A stretch of DNA of 64,000 nucleotides from Saprospirales bacterium (lineage in GTDB: Bacteria > Bacteroidota > Bacteroidia > Chitinophagales > Saprospiraceae): assembly GCA_016711045.1 (NCBI GenBank), contig JADJTT010000001.1:806001-870000 (forward strand), read 5' to 3'. The translations under genes and the position numbers were made by a program. Under the pieces are notes generated by a model. That model saw only the letters and a list, made by a program, of their open reading frames with translations, was not told where the DNA came from and made no database searches. Below, one piece after another: positions 42,103 through 51,463 of the stretch (positions are counted from its first letter, which is position 1; each line of letters begins with the position of its first letter).

Positions 42103-43608
42103 ATGACAAGAAGCCTTTCCCCTGAAATCGTCATCCTGGCATTGGTCGGCTACTTCGCTTTGTTGCTGGCCATCTCCCTGGTGACAAGTCGAAATGCTTC
42201 CAGCGAAGACTTCTTTGTGGCTGGCCGGAAATCTCCCTGGTTATTGGTGGCTATTGGAATGATTGGCGCCTCTTTGTCGGGTGTGACGTTCATTTCCATC
42301 CCGGGGGCTGTCGGAAATGGCCAGCTCAATAATTCCTTTTCCTACATGCAGGTAGTCTTTGGCTATCTGCTCGGCTACCTGATCATCGGCACGGTGCTTC
42401 TGCCACTCTATTACCGGTTGAAACTAACGACCATCTACACGTATCTGGAGCAGCGCCTGGGTTGGTATTCGTATAAGACCGGGGCGGCCTTCTTTCTTCT
42501 TTCCCGGTTGATCGGCGCCTCCTTCCGCTTGTTTTTAGTTGCGATTGTTCTCCACCAATTCGCCTTTGGTCCTTTGGGCGCTCCGTTTTATTTAACCGTA
42601 GCCATTACGTTGATGCTCATTTATGTGTACACATTCCGGGGTGGGATCAAAACCATTGTATATACGGATGTCTTCCAAACCGTGGCCATGATCGCCGCAG
42701 TTATCCTGACGGTAAAAGTAATAGGACAGGAAATGGGCCTACAGGGATTTCGGGGAATAATAGCCGCGGTGCAGGAAAGCTCCTATAGCAAAATGATCTT
42801 CCTGGATGGAGGATGGGAGGACCCCAATAATTTCTTTAAACAATTTTTTAGCGGCGCACTGATCGCCATTGCCATGACCGGCCTCGACCAGGATATGATG
42901 CAAAAAAATCTGAGTTGCCGGAATATTGGCGAGGCACAAAAGAACATGCTCACATTCAGCATCATACTTGTCTTTGTCAATCTCCTGTTCCTCACGCTCG
43001 GGGTGCTGCTCTACCTCTATGCAGCTCATGTGCAAATGGAAATGCCGCGCCCCGACCTGCTCTTTCCCACTATTGCCTTTGAATACCTGCCCCCTCTCGG
43101 TGGGATTGTGTTCATTCTAGGCCTGGTGGCTGCGGCCTATTCAAGTGCCGATTCCGCGCTTACGGCACTGACCACTTCCTTTTGTGTGGATTTTCTAAAC
43201 TTTGAAAAATCCGGGAAAACCGAAAAGGAAAAACGGCGAACACGTTTTTTTGTCCATAATGTATTTGCACTGGTGATGCTGGTTGTGATCGTCTGGTTCA
43301 AATCCATGCACAATGATGCGGTCATCAATGGCCTGTTTAAAGCGGCCGGCTATACATACGGCCCGTTGCTGGGTCTTTTTGCCTTTGGACTTCTGACCAA
43401 ACGGGCTGTTAAAGACAGATGGGTAGTGTTCATTTGCCTGCTTTCCCCGGTGCTTTCCTTTCTGGTCGATAAATACTCGGCAAATTTGATGGGGGGGCTT
43501 AATTTGGGCTTTCTGATCCTGGCACTGAATGGCGCATTGACCTTTATCGGGCTTTGGCTCATTTCTTATTCAAAAAGTACGCCAGACCTTGCGCTTCTTA
43601 ATGACTAA
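42103..43608 (+). CDS. Sodium:solute symporter (SSS family)
   Basis: 501 residues and about 13 membrane helices. The N-terminus EDFFVAGRKSPWLLVAIGMIGASLSGVTFISIPG and the region FRGGIKTIVYTDVFQTVAMI are SSS-family signatures; AMTGLDQDMMQKNLSCRN and AAAYSSADSALTALTTSFCVDF (sodium-site helix) follow. The solute cannot be told from sequence. It lies 47 bases after upp on the same strand, so nucleobase/nucleoside uptake is possible but unproven. Confidence 0.88.
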   Translation: MTRSLSPEIVILALVGYFALLLAISLVTSRNASSEDFFVAGRKSPWLLVAIGMIGASLSGVTFISIPGAVGNGQLNNSFSYMQVVFGYLLGYLIIGTVLLPLYYRLKLTTIYTYLEQRLGWYSYKTGAAFFLLSRLIGASFRLFLVAIVLHQFAFGPLGAPFYLTVAITLMLIYVYTFRGGIKTIVYTDVFQTVAMIAAVILTVKVIGQEMGLQGFRGIIAAVQESSYSKMIFLDGGWEDPNNFFKQFFSGALIAIAMTGLDQDMMQKNLSCRNIGEAQKNMLTFSIILVFVNLLFLTLGVLLYLYAAHVQMEMPRPDLLFPTIAFEYLPPLGGIVFILGLVAAAYSSADSALTALTTSFCVDFLNFEKSGKTEKEKRRTRFFVHNVFALVMLVVIVWFKSMHNDAVINGLFKAAGYTYGPLLGLFAFGLLTKRAVKDRWVVFICLLSPVLSFLVDKYSANLMGGLNLGFLILALNGALTFIGLWLISYSKSTPDLALLND

Positions 43609-43922
43609 AAAAATGTAACCACTTTCTTCTCGTATTGCTCCACTAACTAATGAAACACGTCCACACCATTACTTTTACATTTTTGATTGAACCTTTTGGG
43701 GAGTTGAGTGGTCTCTTCAAAGAATGTTTTAATTTGAAAAACCCAAACTTTGACGTAAATAAACATTCAATACGTCTTTAGTTTGAAATTTTCTTCCGAA
43801 ATTCAGACAATAAATTGGAAAATATGTTGTTTTGATTCTCGAACTTAGATGCCACCACAGCCCACCTAACCAGTGGAATACGCATAAGCAGCTCATAACC
43901 AGACAAAACCAAAATTAGTCCA
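43609..43922. other. Spacer with no recognised element
   Basis: An AT-rich 314-bp stretch between the symporter and the universal stress protein gene. A 63-codon minus-strand frame (43778-43969) overlaps the next gene and was not accepted. No hairpin with T-tract or exact TAnnTTTG element was found. Confidence 0.5.
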
Positions 43923-44768
43923 ATGATGAACCGATTGCTCTTGCCAACTGACTTCTCTGACATTTCCAAAAACGCCCTCCGTTATTCCCAACTTTTCGCA
44001 CAAACGACCGCTGCCGACATTACGGTAATGCATGCCTGCGAAAGCCGCTTAAACCGATTCTGGTTACCCAGAAAAAAGCACGATGCACTTTATCAGCAAT
44101 TAGAGGATTTTATCCGGGACAAAGATGGAGCCATTCCGGAAAATGTGCACATCATGATCCGTCGGGGAAAACTGAAAGAGGTTATTTCCGGCGCATGCAT
44201 GGCTGGCCAGTTCAGGTATGTCGTTATTGGAAAGAAACACGCTTACAGCACTTTTCCAAAGATCAGTGGCACGAAAACTTCCCAGCTTTTTGCCAGTTCA
44301 CACTGCCCGGTCCTGGTAGTTCCGGCAGGCGTCGGATTCAACGGCATCAATAATATTTTAGTAATCGGGGGCCAGTATAGAAAGATGGATCCTTCCGTCC
44401 AGGAAAATATTCTCTCCCTCAGCCTGCGCTTTGGCGCCAATCTCCATTACTTAAACTTCACCAAGGAACCGCTTGCCTGGGAATTCAATCAGGAGATCCT
44501 GAATAAACAAAACTTCCTGGTCCAAAAAAGTATTCCAGAGGATATCGCGGCAGAAGGTATTCTGGATTATGTTCAGGATAACGACATCGACCTCCTTATC
44601 ATGATGCGGAACCGGCATAAAACATTTGAGACGCTTTTTAGCTATGGATTTGAACAACAATGCCTTTCCAAGATCGATATTCCGTTGCTGGTATTCCACA
44701 ATAACTTCCTGCAAATGAGGCTGGAAAAGGAAAAGAACAAAATGGTAGGGGAAGCGGTGGCTATTTAA
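43923..44768 (+). CDS. Universal stress protein, tandem UspA domains
   Basis: 281 residues. The N-terminal domain starts MNRLLLPTDFSDISKNALRYSQLFA and ends VVIGKKHAYSTFPKISGTKTSQLFASSHCPVLVVPAG, the nucleotide-binding G-rich/S-x-P type ending of UspA. A second, diverged UspA half follows to DLLIMMRNRHKTFETLFSYGFEQQCLSKIDIPLLVFHN. Such two-domain proteins are cytosolic stress proteins, often ATP/AMP-binding. Its stop is 3 bases from the stop of the opposing XRE gene. Confidence 0.85.
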   Translation: MMNRLLLPTDFSDISKNALRYSQLFAQTTAADITVMHACESRLNRFWLPRKKHDALYQQLEDFIRDKDGAIPENVHIMIRRGKLKEVISGACMAGQFRYVVIGKKHAYSTFPKISGTKTSQLFASSHCPVLVVPAGVGFNGINNILVIGGQYRKMDPSVQENILSLSLRFGANLHYLNFTKEPLAWEFNQEILNKQNFLVQKSIPEDIAAEGILDYVQDNDIDLLIMMRNRHKTFETLFSYGFEQQCLSKIDIPLLVFHNNFLQMRLEKEKNKMVGEAVAI

Positions 44769-44771
44769 CGC

Positions 44772-45287
44772 CTATTGACTATCAGGGGATTGGACCTTCT
44801 GTTCCATATACCCCAATAATTCTCTATGAGACTTTAACAGCGAACGAGTGGCCTCGTATAGCTGATCAAACTGATTGGATATAATTTTGACGTCCTTGTC
44901 TGCGTCATTGATATTCTTCATTTTGAAACAGTGGCAGTGGAATATTCCATCTACCACCTTCTCCAACTCCTCTGCGTGCTCCACGTAATCCGCCCATTTA
45001 TCCTGGTTCATCATCCACAGAAGTGAATCCACCCCGTTTGACTTGCCTGTTGTTTCCCTCAAATCACGCCCCATCAGGTCAAGGATGGATACATTAAATA
45101 GATGCGCAAGCTTCAGCAGGTTACAAATCTTGGGCTCGGCAGTTCCCTTTTCATAAGAAGCAATATTGCCGCGGTTTAACCCCACTTGCGTTGCCAATTC
45201 CTCTTGGCTCCAGTTCCTGCTTTTGCGCAAGTTGCGGATATTATCAGCAAGAAAGCTGGGTTCCATATTGAAGTTGACAGGGTTCAT
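44772..45287 (-). CDS. XRE-family helix-turn-helix regulator
   Basis: 171 residues. Residues about 12-70 (NIRNLRKSRNWSQEELATQVGLNRGNIASYEKGTAEPKICNLLKLAHLFNVSILDLMGRDL) are a textbook XRE HTH. The C-terminal half is helical with a Cys/His pair HCHCFKM and a likely coiled coil (IISNQFDQLYEATRSLLKSHRELLGYMEQKV) for oligomerisation. The start may be Met8 (45266). It diverges from the sigma-factor gene across a 272-bp spacer and could control it. Confidence 0.85.
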   Translation of the reverse strand: MNPVNFNMEPSFLADNIRNLRKSRNWSQEELATQVGLNRGNIASYEKGTAEPKICNLLKLAHLFNVSILDLMGRDLRETTGKSNGVDSLLWMMNQDKWADYVEHAEELEKVVDGIFHCHCFKMKNINDADKDVKIISNQFDQLYEATRSLLKSHRELLGYMEQKVQSPDSQ

Positions 45288-45486
45288 TCAGTTCAGTTTA
45301 TTGGTCTCAATGGCTTAATTTCGACGTATCTACGGTTTCTCTCGACTAAAATCTACCTCGACAAACCTTTTTTACCTAGGTTACATCGTTTTGTTAACAA
45401 CGTTTCCATTTTGAAAGTTGTTCGATGCTTCCTTTTGTTAAAGAATCTTTAAAAGTGTCAAAACTGAGTCTAAATAGTAAATCTTA

Positions 45487-45518
45487 TTTGCAAAAAGTCT
45501 AAATAAGCGTTAGTTTTG
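45487..45518 (+). promoter_or_regulatory. Promoter of the sigma-factor gene
   Basis: TTTG (45487-45490), 20 bases, then TAGTTTTG (45511-45518), an exact fit to the Bacteroidota -33/-7 consensus. The ATG is 41 bases downstream. Confidence 0.75.
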
Positions 45519-45559
45519 TAAATAATAATTACAATACAAATCACCCATACATAATTATT

Positions 45560-46069
45560 ATGTTAGCGATATATGAACAACTCGAAGGAATCAGTGGATC
45601 ACTGAGAGCCTTCGCCCTGAAACTGACAGGAAATGTAGCTGATGCAGATGATCTTTATCAGGATACTGCACTTCGAATTATGTCGAATGCAGATAAATAT
45701 CAGGAAGGAACCAATTTTAAAGCATGGGCTGTTACGATCATGCGCAACATCTTCATCAATAACTACCGGAAGAAAGTGCGCCGCGGAACCATCCTCGATC
45801 AAACCCCCAACAACTACTACATTAACTCTGGAGATGTTTCCGTAAGCAACGACGGAGAAACCAATGCGGCTTATAAAGAACTGCTGAAAATGGTGAGTTC
45901 CTTGCCCGATGAATTCAAACGTCCATTCTGGATGGCCTTCAAAGGGTACAAATATGACGAGATTGCCGAAGAACTAGACGCCCCTCTTGGCACAATAAAA
46001 AGCCGGATATTTTTTGCGCGCAGAAAATTGCGCAAAATGTATGAAACGGCCAGCCAGGAAAGAGCATAA
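45560..46069 (+). CDS. ECF-type RNA polymerase sigma factor
   Basis: 169 residues. Sigma region 2 is seen in LRAFALKLTGNVADADDLYQDTALRIMSNADKYQEGTNFKAWAVTIMRNIFINNYRK and region 4 in SSLPDEFKRPFWMAFKGYKYDEIAEELDAPLGTIKSRIFFARRKLRKM. Region 3 is absent, as in ECF sigma factors. No anti-sigma gene is adjacent, so control may be transcriptional through the strong upstream promoter. It is followed by a terminator, then the subtilase gene. Confidence 0.93.
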   Translation: MLAIYEQLEGISGSLRAFALKLTGNVADADDLYQDTALRIMSNADKYQEGTNFKAWAVTIMRNIFINNYRKKVRRGTILDQTPNNYYINSGDVSVSNDGETNAAYKELLKMVSSLPDEFKRPFWMAFKGYKYDEIAEELDAPLGTIKSRIFFARRKLRKMYETASQERA

Positions 46070-46094
46070 TATGCAAAATTACTTTTTGGAATAA

Positions 46095-46130
46095 AGAAAG
46101 GTCGTTGCCCCCGCAGCGGCCTTTCTTTTT
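46095..46130 (+). terminator. Terminator after the sigma-factor gene
   Basis: GAAAGGTCGTTGC and GCAGCGGCCTTTC pair (with one mismatch) around a short C-rich loop, ending in TTTTT. Confidence 0.8.
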
Positions 46131-46197
46131 GACAAGAAATTCTTATCTTTCCTTTCCGGCTGGAAATTAACTCCAACCCCCATTAAACAAATGTAAC

Positions 46198-48072
46198 ATG
46201 GCAAAATTGACCATCAAATCCGGGAAAGGCGAATTGCGACTTCGCAAAAGTTCCAGTTTAGTTGGACTGAAGGCCAAAAACCCAGAACAAGTGGAAGGCA
46301 CTGACTTCGTCTCCGAAAAGGTATTTGAAAACATGGGGGGATTTCAAGTGGTTTCTCTCCAAAAAGGCGAAATGGGGGTAGACGAGCAACTCGATGAGGT
46401 GCGAAAAAAAGATGAAATCCTCTTGGGAAGCCATGTGTATTATGCAGAGGGAAGCAAGAATCCCATTATTGCTACAGGAGAGATCCTCATTGAGTTTCAG
46501 GAAGAAACCGATGAATCCGAACAACAACTCGTATTGGACGAGTTTTACCTGGAGATGGTAGAGCGCCGGACTGACTACCAGATTATTGCCAAGGTTACCG
46601 CCAAATCGCCCAACCCCTTTAAAGTTGCCCAGTTCCTGCAAAAGATTTCCCTGGTGAAACTGGCAGAACCCGATCTGGATACCCCTTTAGACCATTATGA
46701 TTTCCGCCCCCCCAATGATACCCTCCTGGCTCATCAATGGCATTTGCGCAATACCGGCAGGATCGTTGATACCAACTATCCAACTAAATGGGGTGCGGAC
46801 GCCAAAGTTATTGACGCCTGGGCCCGCATGGGTAATATGGGCTCGTCAGAAGTGGTAGTGGCCATAGTAGATAATGGATTTGACCTCTCCCACCCCGATC
46901 TGGCTGGCAAAATCTATAAGCCGTATGATTTCTGGACGCGTTCCTCCCAACTGTATACCAACGACCCCCGCTTTGCACATGGCACGCCCTGTGCCAGTCT
47001 TGCGCTCGCATCCTCTAACGGCACAGGTATAGTTGGCGTAGCGCCCAACGCGAAATTCATGCCGGTAAGCGGCACCTCATTTAGTTGGCGGGCCACCGAA
47101 GAAATCTTTGACTATTGCACCCAAAATGGCGCTGATATTATCAGTTGTAGCTGGGGGACCATCGATCAGGCCAACAGTCTCAACTCCCTGAAAGAACAGG
47201 CAATAACCAAAGCCGCCAAACAAGGCCGAAATGGCAAGGGTTGCATAATCCTTTTTGCAGTTGGTAACGATGACAAAGATTATGTGAGCTATTATGCGGC
47301 CCACCCGGATGTGATCGCCGTAGGTGCTTGCACGAGCAAAGATGAATTTGCCCGCTATTCCAACAGGGGAAGGCAGGTCTCTATTTGTGCTCCATCAAAT
47401 GGCGACTGGCCCCTTATCGCAGCAAGGTCCTGGTGGGACCAGGGTGATACCCGGTTTCAGGGAAATCAACGATTTTGGGCAGATGGACGCTCCCGGGGTG
47501 ATAAATATATGCACTTTGGTGGAACTTCAGGCGCTACCCCCATCGTTGCCGGAATTTGTGCGCTCATGCTTTCTGTAAACCCCGATCTTACTGCAAAAGA
47601 GGTGAAGCAGATACTAAAAGACACCGCAGATAAAATTGGAAGCCCTGGAGAATACATCAATGGACATTCCTCCCGCTATGGTTATGGACGTGTGAATGCA
47701 GACCGCGCTGTGGCAGAGGCCATCCGTCGTCGCACCCAGGGAACCACCCCTTCTCCCGTGGTGAGTGCTGAACCGTCTTCGCCTCCTCCTTCCGGCTTTT
47801 TCAAAGTGGAAGCCAGTGAGGAAAAACCCAAAGGATGGGGTGTGCAAATCGGGGCTTTCTCCGATTATAATAATGTGCTTGCTCTTTCGGAACGGATCAA
47901 ACGCCTGTTTGGTGTTTCCATCCTCATCAGTCCTGTTGCCTCTGCAGGTAAAACCATCTACAAGGTAGTCGCCGGCTCCTTTCCGCGAAGCAGCGAGGCC
48001 ATATCCTTGCAGGATAAAATGCACCAATCGGGGATCAATGGGTTTGTCCGCAATTTGGAAGATATTGCTTAG
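46198..48072 (+). CDS. Subtilisin-type serine peptidase with C-terminal SPOR domain, no signal peptide
   Basis: 624 residues. Triad: D225 (VVVAIVDNGFDLSHPDLAG), H261 (DPRFAHGTPCASLALASS), S444 (HFGGTSGATPIVAGICALM); oxyanion Asn in ILFAVGNDDKD. The first 170 residues look like a subtilase pro-region (EILIEFQEETDESEQQLVL, VERRTDYQIIAKVTAKSPNPFKVAQFLQKI, LVKLAEPDLDTPL) but begin MAKLTIKSGKGELRLRKSSS with no signal sequence. After a Pro/Ser linker, the last 80 residues (WGVQIGAFSDYNNVLALSERI, YKVVAGSFPRSSEAISLQDKM) are a SPOR peptidoglycan-binding domain. A SPOR domain on a protein without an obvious export signal is odd. Confidence 0.9.
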   Translation: MAKLTIKSGKGELRLRKSSSLVGLKAKNPEQVEGTDFVSEKVFENMGGFQVVSLQKGEMGVDEQLDEVRKKDEILLGSHVYYAEGSKNPIIATGEILIEFQEETDESEQQLVLDEFYLEMVERRTDYQIIAKVTAKSPNPFKVAQFLQKISLVKLAEPDLDTPLDHYDFRPPNDTLLAHQWHLRNTGRIVDTNYPTKWGADAKVIDAWARMGNMGSSEVVVAIVDNGFDLSHPDLAGKIYKPYDFWTRSSQLYTNDPRFAHGTPCASLALASSNGTGIVGVAPNAKFMPVSGTSFSWRATEEIFDYCTQNGADIISCSWGTIDQANSLNSLKEQAITKAAKQGRNGKGCIILFAVGNDDKDYVSYYAAHPDVIAVGACTSKDEFARYSNRGRQVSICAPSNGDWPLIAARSWWDQGDTRFQGNQRFWADGRSRGDKYMHFGGTSGATPIVAGICALMLSVNPDLTAKEVKQILKDTADKIGSPGEYINGHSSRYGYGRVNADRAVAEAIRRRTQGTTPSPVVSAEPSSPPPSGFFKVEASEEKPKGWGVQIGAFSDYNNVLALSERIKRLFGVSILISPVASAGKTIYKVVAGSFPRSSEAISLQDKMHQSGINGFVRNLEDIA

Positions 48073-48094
48073 TTCTTTGTAAACAAAGTCTTAT

Positions 48095-48136
48095 AAAAAC
48101 AGGTTGAGTTGGCTGCAGCCCACTCAACCTGTTTTT
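48095..48136. terminator. Terminator after the subtilase gene
   Basis: ACAGGTTGAGTTGG and CCCACTCAACCTGT form a nearly perfect stem of about 14 bp around CTGCAG, flanked by AAAAA and TTTTT; bidirectional with the rhomboid gene ending at 48172. Confidence 0.88.
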
Positions 48137-48171
48137 ATAAATTTATTTAGTTTACAGCGCACGTAGGTAAA

Positions 48172-48894
48172 TCAAGTGTGGCTTGAAAACCAGGAATCGG
48201 GGTCTTGCTTCTGTGCTTCTTCCCGTTGCTTCATTGTTTTTTCGAAGGTGTCCCGGTCCAGAAAATATGGGCGCGCGGATTCGTCCTCTTCCCAGGAAGG
48301 GGGAGGTGGGTTTTCGTCCCTTTCAATATCCTCCTTATACCAATAGGCGGTGAATATTCCCACCAAGGCGCCCATCAGGTGGCTTTCCCAGGAAATGTTT
48401 TGCTGTTCATTGGGCACTACCCCAACAAATAAACCACTATACAAAAACAAGACCACCAAGGCCAGTACGATGGAGCGGAGGCTTCGCCTGAATATCCCGG
48501 TCCAAAAAACAAATGCCACCAATCCATAAATGACTCCGCTGGCTCCTATATGGAATACATTGCGACCAAACAGCCAAACCGCCAGGCCTGTCAGCAGGTA
48601 GATCATGACAAAACTGCGCAAAGCCACCTTAGGGTAAAAATAAAACAGCATAACTGCCAATACAAAAAAGGGCGGGGAATTAGAAATGATATGCTGCCAA
48701 TCCCCATGGATCAGCGGACATAATAGGATACCGCGTAATCCAAACGGCTTTCGTGGATAAATACCCAGCGATCCGAAATCCAACCCGGTGAGAAACTGAA
48801 CGAGGTGAATGCCCCACATAATGGCCAAAAGGATCAGAGGAAAGCGCAGGCTATTAATGAACCTGCTCCGCTCTACCTTGGATGTTGCAGACAT
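48172..48894 (-). CDS. Rhomboid-family intramembrane serine protease
   Basis: 240 residues with six membrane helices. The HxxxN motif (GDWQHIISNS), catalytic Ser119 in GASGVIYG and catalytic His172 in WESHLMGALVG are in the right order. A soluble C-terminal tail of about 55 charged residues follows the last helix. Rhomboids cleave membrane proteins within the bilayer; the substrate is unknown. Its start is 23 bases after the pfkA stop. Confidence 0.92.
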   Translation of the reverse strand: MSATSKVERSRFINSLRFPLILLAIMWGIHLVQFLTGLDFGSLGIYPRKPFGLRGILLCPLIHGDWQHIISNSPPFFVLAVMLFYFYPKVALRSFVMIYLLTGLAVWLFGRNVFHIGASGVIYGLVAFVFWTGIFRRSLRSIVLALVVLFLYSGLFVGVVPNEQQNISWESHLMGALVGIFTAYWYKEDIERDENPPPPSWEEDESARPYFLDRDTFEKTMKQREEAQKQDPDSWFSSHT

Positions 48895-48917
48895 ATGGCA
48901 TTATTTATCAACCCGGC

Positions 48918-49889
48918 TCAAGCCAACAGTTCAACCATTTCGATCAAGACCGGATTTATTTTCTGATGGTGTTTGGTAGCTTGTTCGAAGGGCGTAAATA
49001 CGATCTGCCGGTGTACCTCCCCAACCATCACACTCTTTGTTCCTGCCAGTAGCGCCCTGACTCCTTCCATTCCAAGACGACTGGCCAACACCCGTTCCAT
49101 GCAGGTAGGTCGTCCCCCACGCTGCACGTGTCCGAGTACTGTGCAGCGGATATCAAACTGAGGGCACCTGGCTTTTACCTGATCGGCAATCTGGAAAGCG
49201 CCTCCTGCGTCATCCCCTTCTGCCACCACGACGATACTAGCCCTTTTTTTGTGGTGATAATTGTATTCCAGCATCCGGATCAGTTCATCCATATCGGTTT
49301 TCTCCTCCGGAATCAGCACTGCTTCCGCGCCGGTGGCAATTGCCGACCGAAGGGCAATAAACCCTGCGTCACGCCCCATAACCTCTATGAAAAACAGGCG
49401 ATTATGTGCATTTGCCGTATCTTTTATGTTATCAATGGCATTCATGGCCGTGTTGATGGCCGTATCATATCCGATGGTAAAGTCTGTGCCGTACAGGTCA
49501 TTATCAATGGTTCCTGGAATTCCAACAATAGCAATATCCGGATACTCCTCCATAAAAACACGGGCGCCCCGAAAAGTGCCGTCACCTCCAATCGCTACAA
49601 TCCCTTCAATGCCATATTTCTTCAAAACCTCGTAGGCTTTACGCCTGCCCTCCGGTTTTAAAAATTCTGTGCTCCTGGCAGATTGCAGGATGGTACCGCC
49701 CAATTGAATAATATTGCTGACCGTATGCTTTTCCATCCGGAAAAGATCTTCCTCAATTAACCCGGCATATCCTCTTCTTATCCCATATACTTCTTTGCCC
49801 AGAGCAATGGCTGTGCGAACTACGGCACGGATACAAGCATTCATCCCGGGCGCATCACCTCCGGAGGTAAAAACGGCAATTCGCTGCAT
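48918..49889 (-). CDS. pfkA: ATP-dependent 6-phosphofructokinase
   Basis: 323 residues. IAVFTSGGDAPGMNACIRAVVR (ATP loop), AIGGDGTFRGA (GGDG with Gly, typical of ATP- rather than PPi-dependent enzymes), GIPGTIDNDLYGTDFTIGYDTA (catalytic Asp, TIDND) and EVMGRDAGFIAL (substrate binding) are all present. It phosphorylates fructose 6-phosphate in glycolysis. It lies directly upstream of the rhomboid gene. Confidence 0.95.
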   Translation of the reverse strand: MQRIAVFTSGGDAPGMNACIRAVVRTAIALGKEVYGIRRGYAGLIEEDLFRMEKHTVSNIIQLGGTILQSARSTEFLKPEGRRKAYEVLKKYGIEGIVAIGGDGTFRGARVFMEEYPDIAIVGIPGTIDNDLYGTDFTIGYDTAINTAMNAIDNIKDTANAHNRLFFIEVMGRDAGFIALRSAIATGAEAVLIPEEKTDMDELIRMLEYNYHHKKRASIVVVAEGDDAGGAFQIADQVKARCPQFDIRCTVLGHVQRGGRPTCMERVLASRLGMEGVRALLAGTKSVMVGEVHRQIVFTPFEQATKHHQKINPVLIEMVELLA

Positions 49890-49920
49890 AGGTCATTTTT
49901 TTGTGCCTGAAGATCCGGGG

Positions 49921-50544
49921 TTACGCATTATAGCGGCGGCGAACCAATTTGATAAAGTTTTTCGCTTTGTTTTTCTTATCCGTTTGTGCCCAATTATATT
50001 GGATAGCTATTTCCTGAACCAGATAGTTTTTAGCCTCTTCAAAGGAATGAAATCCATTGAGCACTTGCACAGCCTGCTTAAAGGCTTCCTGATCTCCATC
50101 AAACAATTCATTGATTGTAAAGATTCTCTCGTTGAGTCCCATTGCTTTGCTCAAATCCTGAATAGGCAACTCGCTCAGCTTTTCTGAAAGTTCAGTTGCC
50201 TGGTGGTGTTCAAAAAGCGTATCAATATCTTGCTTATCCCCTCCGGTAACTGCTTTCCTGGCGGGTTTTTCAACGACGGGCTGCTCTTTAGGCGGTTCCG
50301 GCACTTCTACTTCAACTGCTTTCAACACCTCTACCTTTCTCTGTTCTTTGCGTTCAGGAGGTAATGGCGGGGATAGTTGTTGAGGCTCCGCCTCTTCATG
50401 GGGAAGGAAGTGTTCGTAAAACTGCCGCAGGTAGGCACGCATAAGATCTTTCTCGATCTCGGAAACGCTTTCTGCATCTGCGCTCATATTCTTATAAAGC
50501 GCATGGATCTTTTCTAAAAGGATACCGGCTTTTTGGAAATCCAT
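49921..50544 (-). CDS. Conserved hypothetical Bacteroidota protein
   Basis: 207 residues, soluble. An N-terminal helical part (KAGILLEKIHALYKNMSADAESVSEIEKDLMRAYLRQFYEHFL) is followed by a Pro/Glu/Val-rich linker and a conserved C-terminal domain (DIDTLFEHHQATELSEKLSELPIQDLSKAMGLNERIFTINELFDGDQEAFKQAVQVLNGFHSFEEAKNYL). I have an impression of this C-terminal sequence in many Bacteroidota, always without a function. It lies 31 bases upstream of pfkA on the same strand. Confidence 0.72.
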   Translation of the reverse strand: MDFQKAGILLEKIHALYKNMSADAESVSEIEKDLMRAYLRQFYEHFLPHEEAEPQQLSPPLPPERKEQRKVEVLKAVEVEVPEPPKEQPVVEKPARKAVTGGDKQDIDTLFEHHQATELSEKLSELPIQDLSKAMGLNERIFTINELFDGDQEAFKQAVQVLNGFHSFEEAKNYLVQEIAIQYNWAQTDKKNKAKNFIKLVRRRYNA

Positions 50545-50861
50545 AGCCTTTGAGGTATTTTGTTAATTATGGGATAAGTTCAAGTACAAAATTGATTAAA
50601 AGCAATAGAACAATAATTAGGCAAGCATGGTTTGCTGCTTGCGGAAGCAAACCTTACTTTCGAAAAAAGTTCATTACTTGTCATTATACTCATCCCGAAG
50701 TGGTTTTCTTCAGGATATCTTGACCAAGTGCTAAAATGCAACAAGCAAAAGGGTTAATTTCGTAAGGTGGGATGATATGGGCTTCATCCAATGGTAAAAG
50801 TAGCGATTTTTCACTTAGCTTGGGTTGCTCCTGGGCCCGGCAAATTTCAAGACAGACGATC
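50545..50861. other. Divergent spacer with one hairpin
   Basis: A 317-bp gene-free stretch between divergent genes. GGTTTGCT (50629-50636) and AGCAAACC (50646-50653) form an 8-bp stem without a T-tract. Nothing else was recognised. Confidence 0.45.
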
Positions 50862-51461
50862 ATGTTTCTCGAACCCCATTTTAAAGGTCAGCGCAGTGGC
50901 TGGATTGAAGTCATCTGTGGCTCGATGTTCTCCGGAAAAACGGAAGAGTTGATTCGCAGGTTGAAACGGGCCAAAATTGCGAATCAAAAAGTGGAAATAT
51001 TTAAACCGAAGATCGACACCCGGTATGATAGTGGAAAAGTCGTCTCCCATGATGAAAACTCTATTTTAGCCATTCCTGTTGAAAACTCTCAAAAACTGCT
51101 GTCGATGTCGGAAGGCGTTAGCGTGGTGGGAATTGATGAAGCTCAATTTTTTGACATGGACCTTCCCGATATCTGTCAACGGTTAGCCTTACAAGGGAAA
51201 AGGGTAATCATCGCCGGGCTGGATATGGATTTTCGGGGAAAACCGTTTGGCCCCATGCCTCACTTGCTGGCAGTAGCTGAATACATTACCAAAGTACATG
51301 CCATTTGCCAACACTGCGGAAATCTGGCTACACATTCATTCCGGTTGAGTGGAGAAAGCGAGACGGTGGTGTTGGGAGAAAAAGACCACTATGAACCGCG
51401 CTGCAGAACCTGCTACCACATGGGAAATATTCTGAGTCTGAAAACGGAGAGCGAATCGTAA
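50862..51461 (+). CDS. tdk: Thymidine kinase
   Basis: 199 residues from ATG 50862 (the frame is open upstream without conservation). The P-loop ICGSMFSGKTEELIRRLKRA, the Asp/Glu motif VVGIDEAQFFD, IIAGLDMDFRGKPFGPMP, and zinc Cys pairs CQHCG and CRTCY define type II thymidine kinase. It phosphorylates thymidine for dTMP salvage. It converges with the glycosylase gene, stops 2 bases apart. Confidence 0.95.
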   Translation: MFLEPHFKGQRSGWIEVICGSMFSGKTEELIRRLKRAKIANQKVEIFKPKIDTRYDSGKVVSHDENSILAIPVENSQKLLSMSEGVSVVGIDEAQFFDMDLPDICQRLALQGKRVIIAGLDMDFRGKPFGPMPHLLAVAEYITKVHAICQHCGNLATHSFRLSGESETVVLGEKDHYEPRCRTCYHMGNILSLKTESES

Positions 51462-51463
51462 AC

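Noticed and set aside
43778..43969. 63-codon minus-strand frame with a hydrophobic segment
   Set aside because: It overlaps the start of the universal stress protein gene antisense, and has no recognisable family or promoter.
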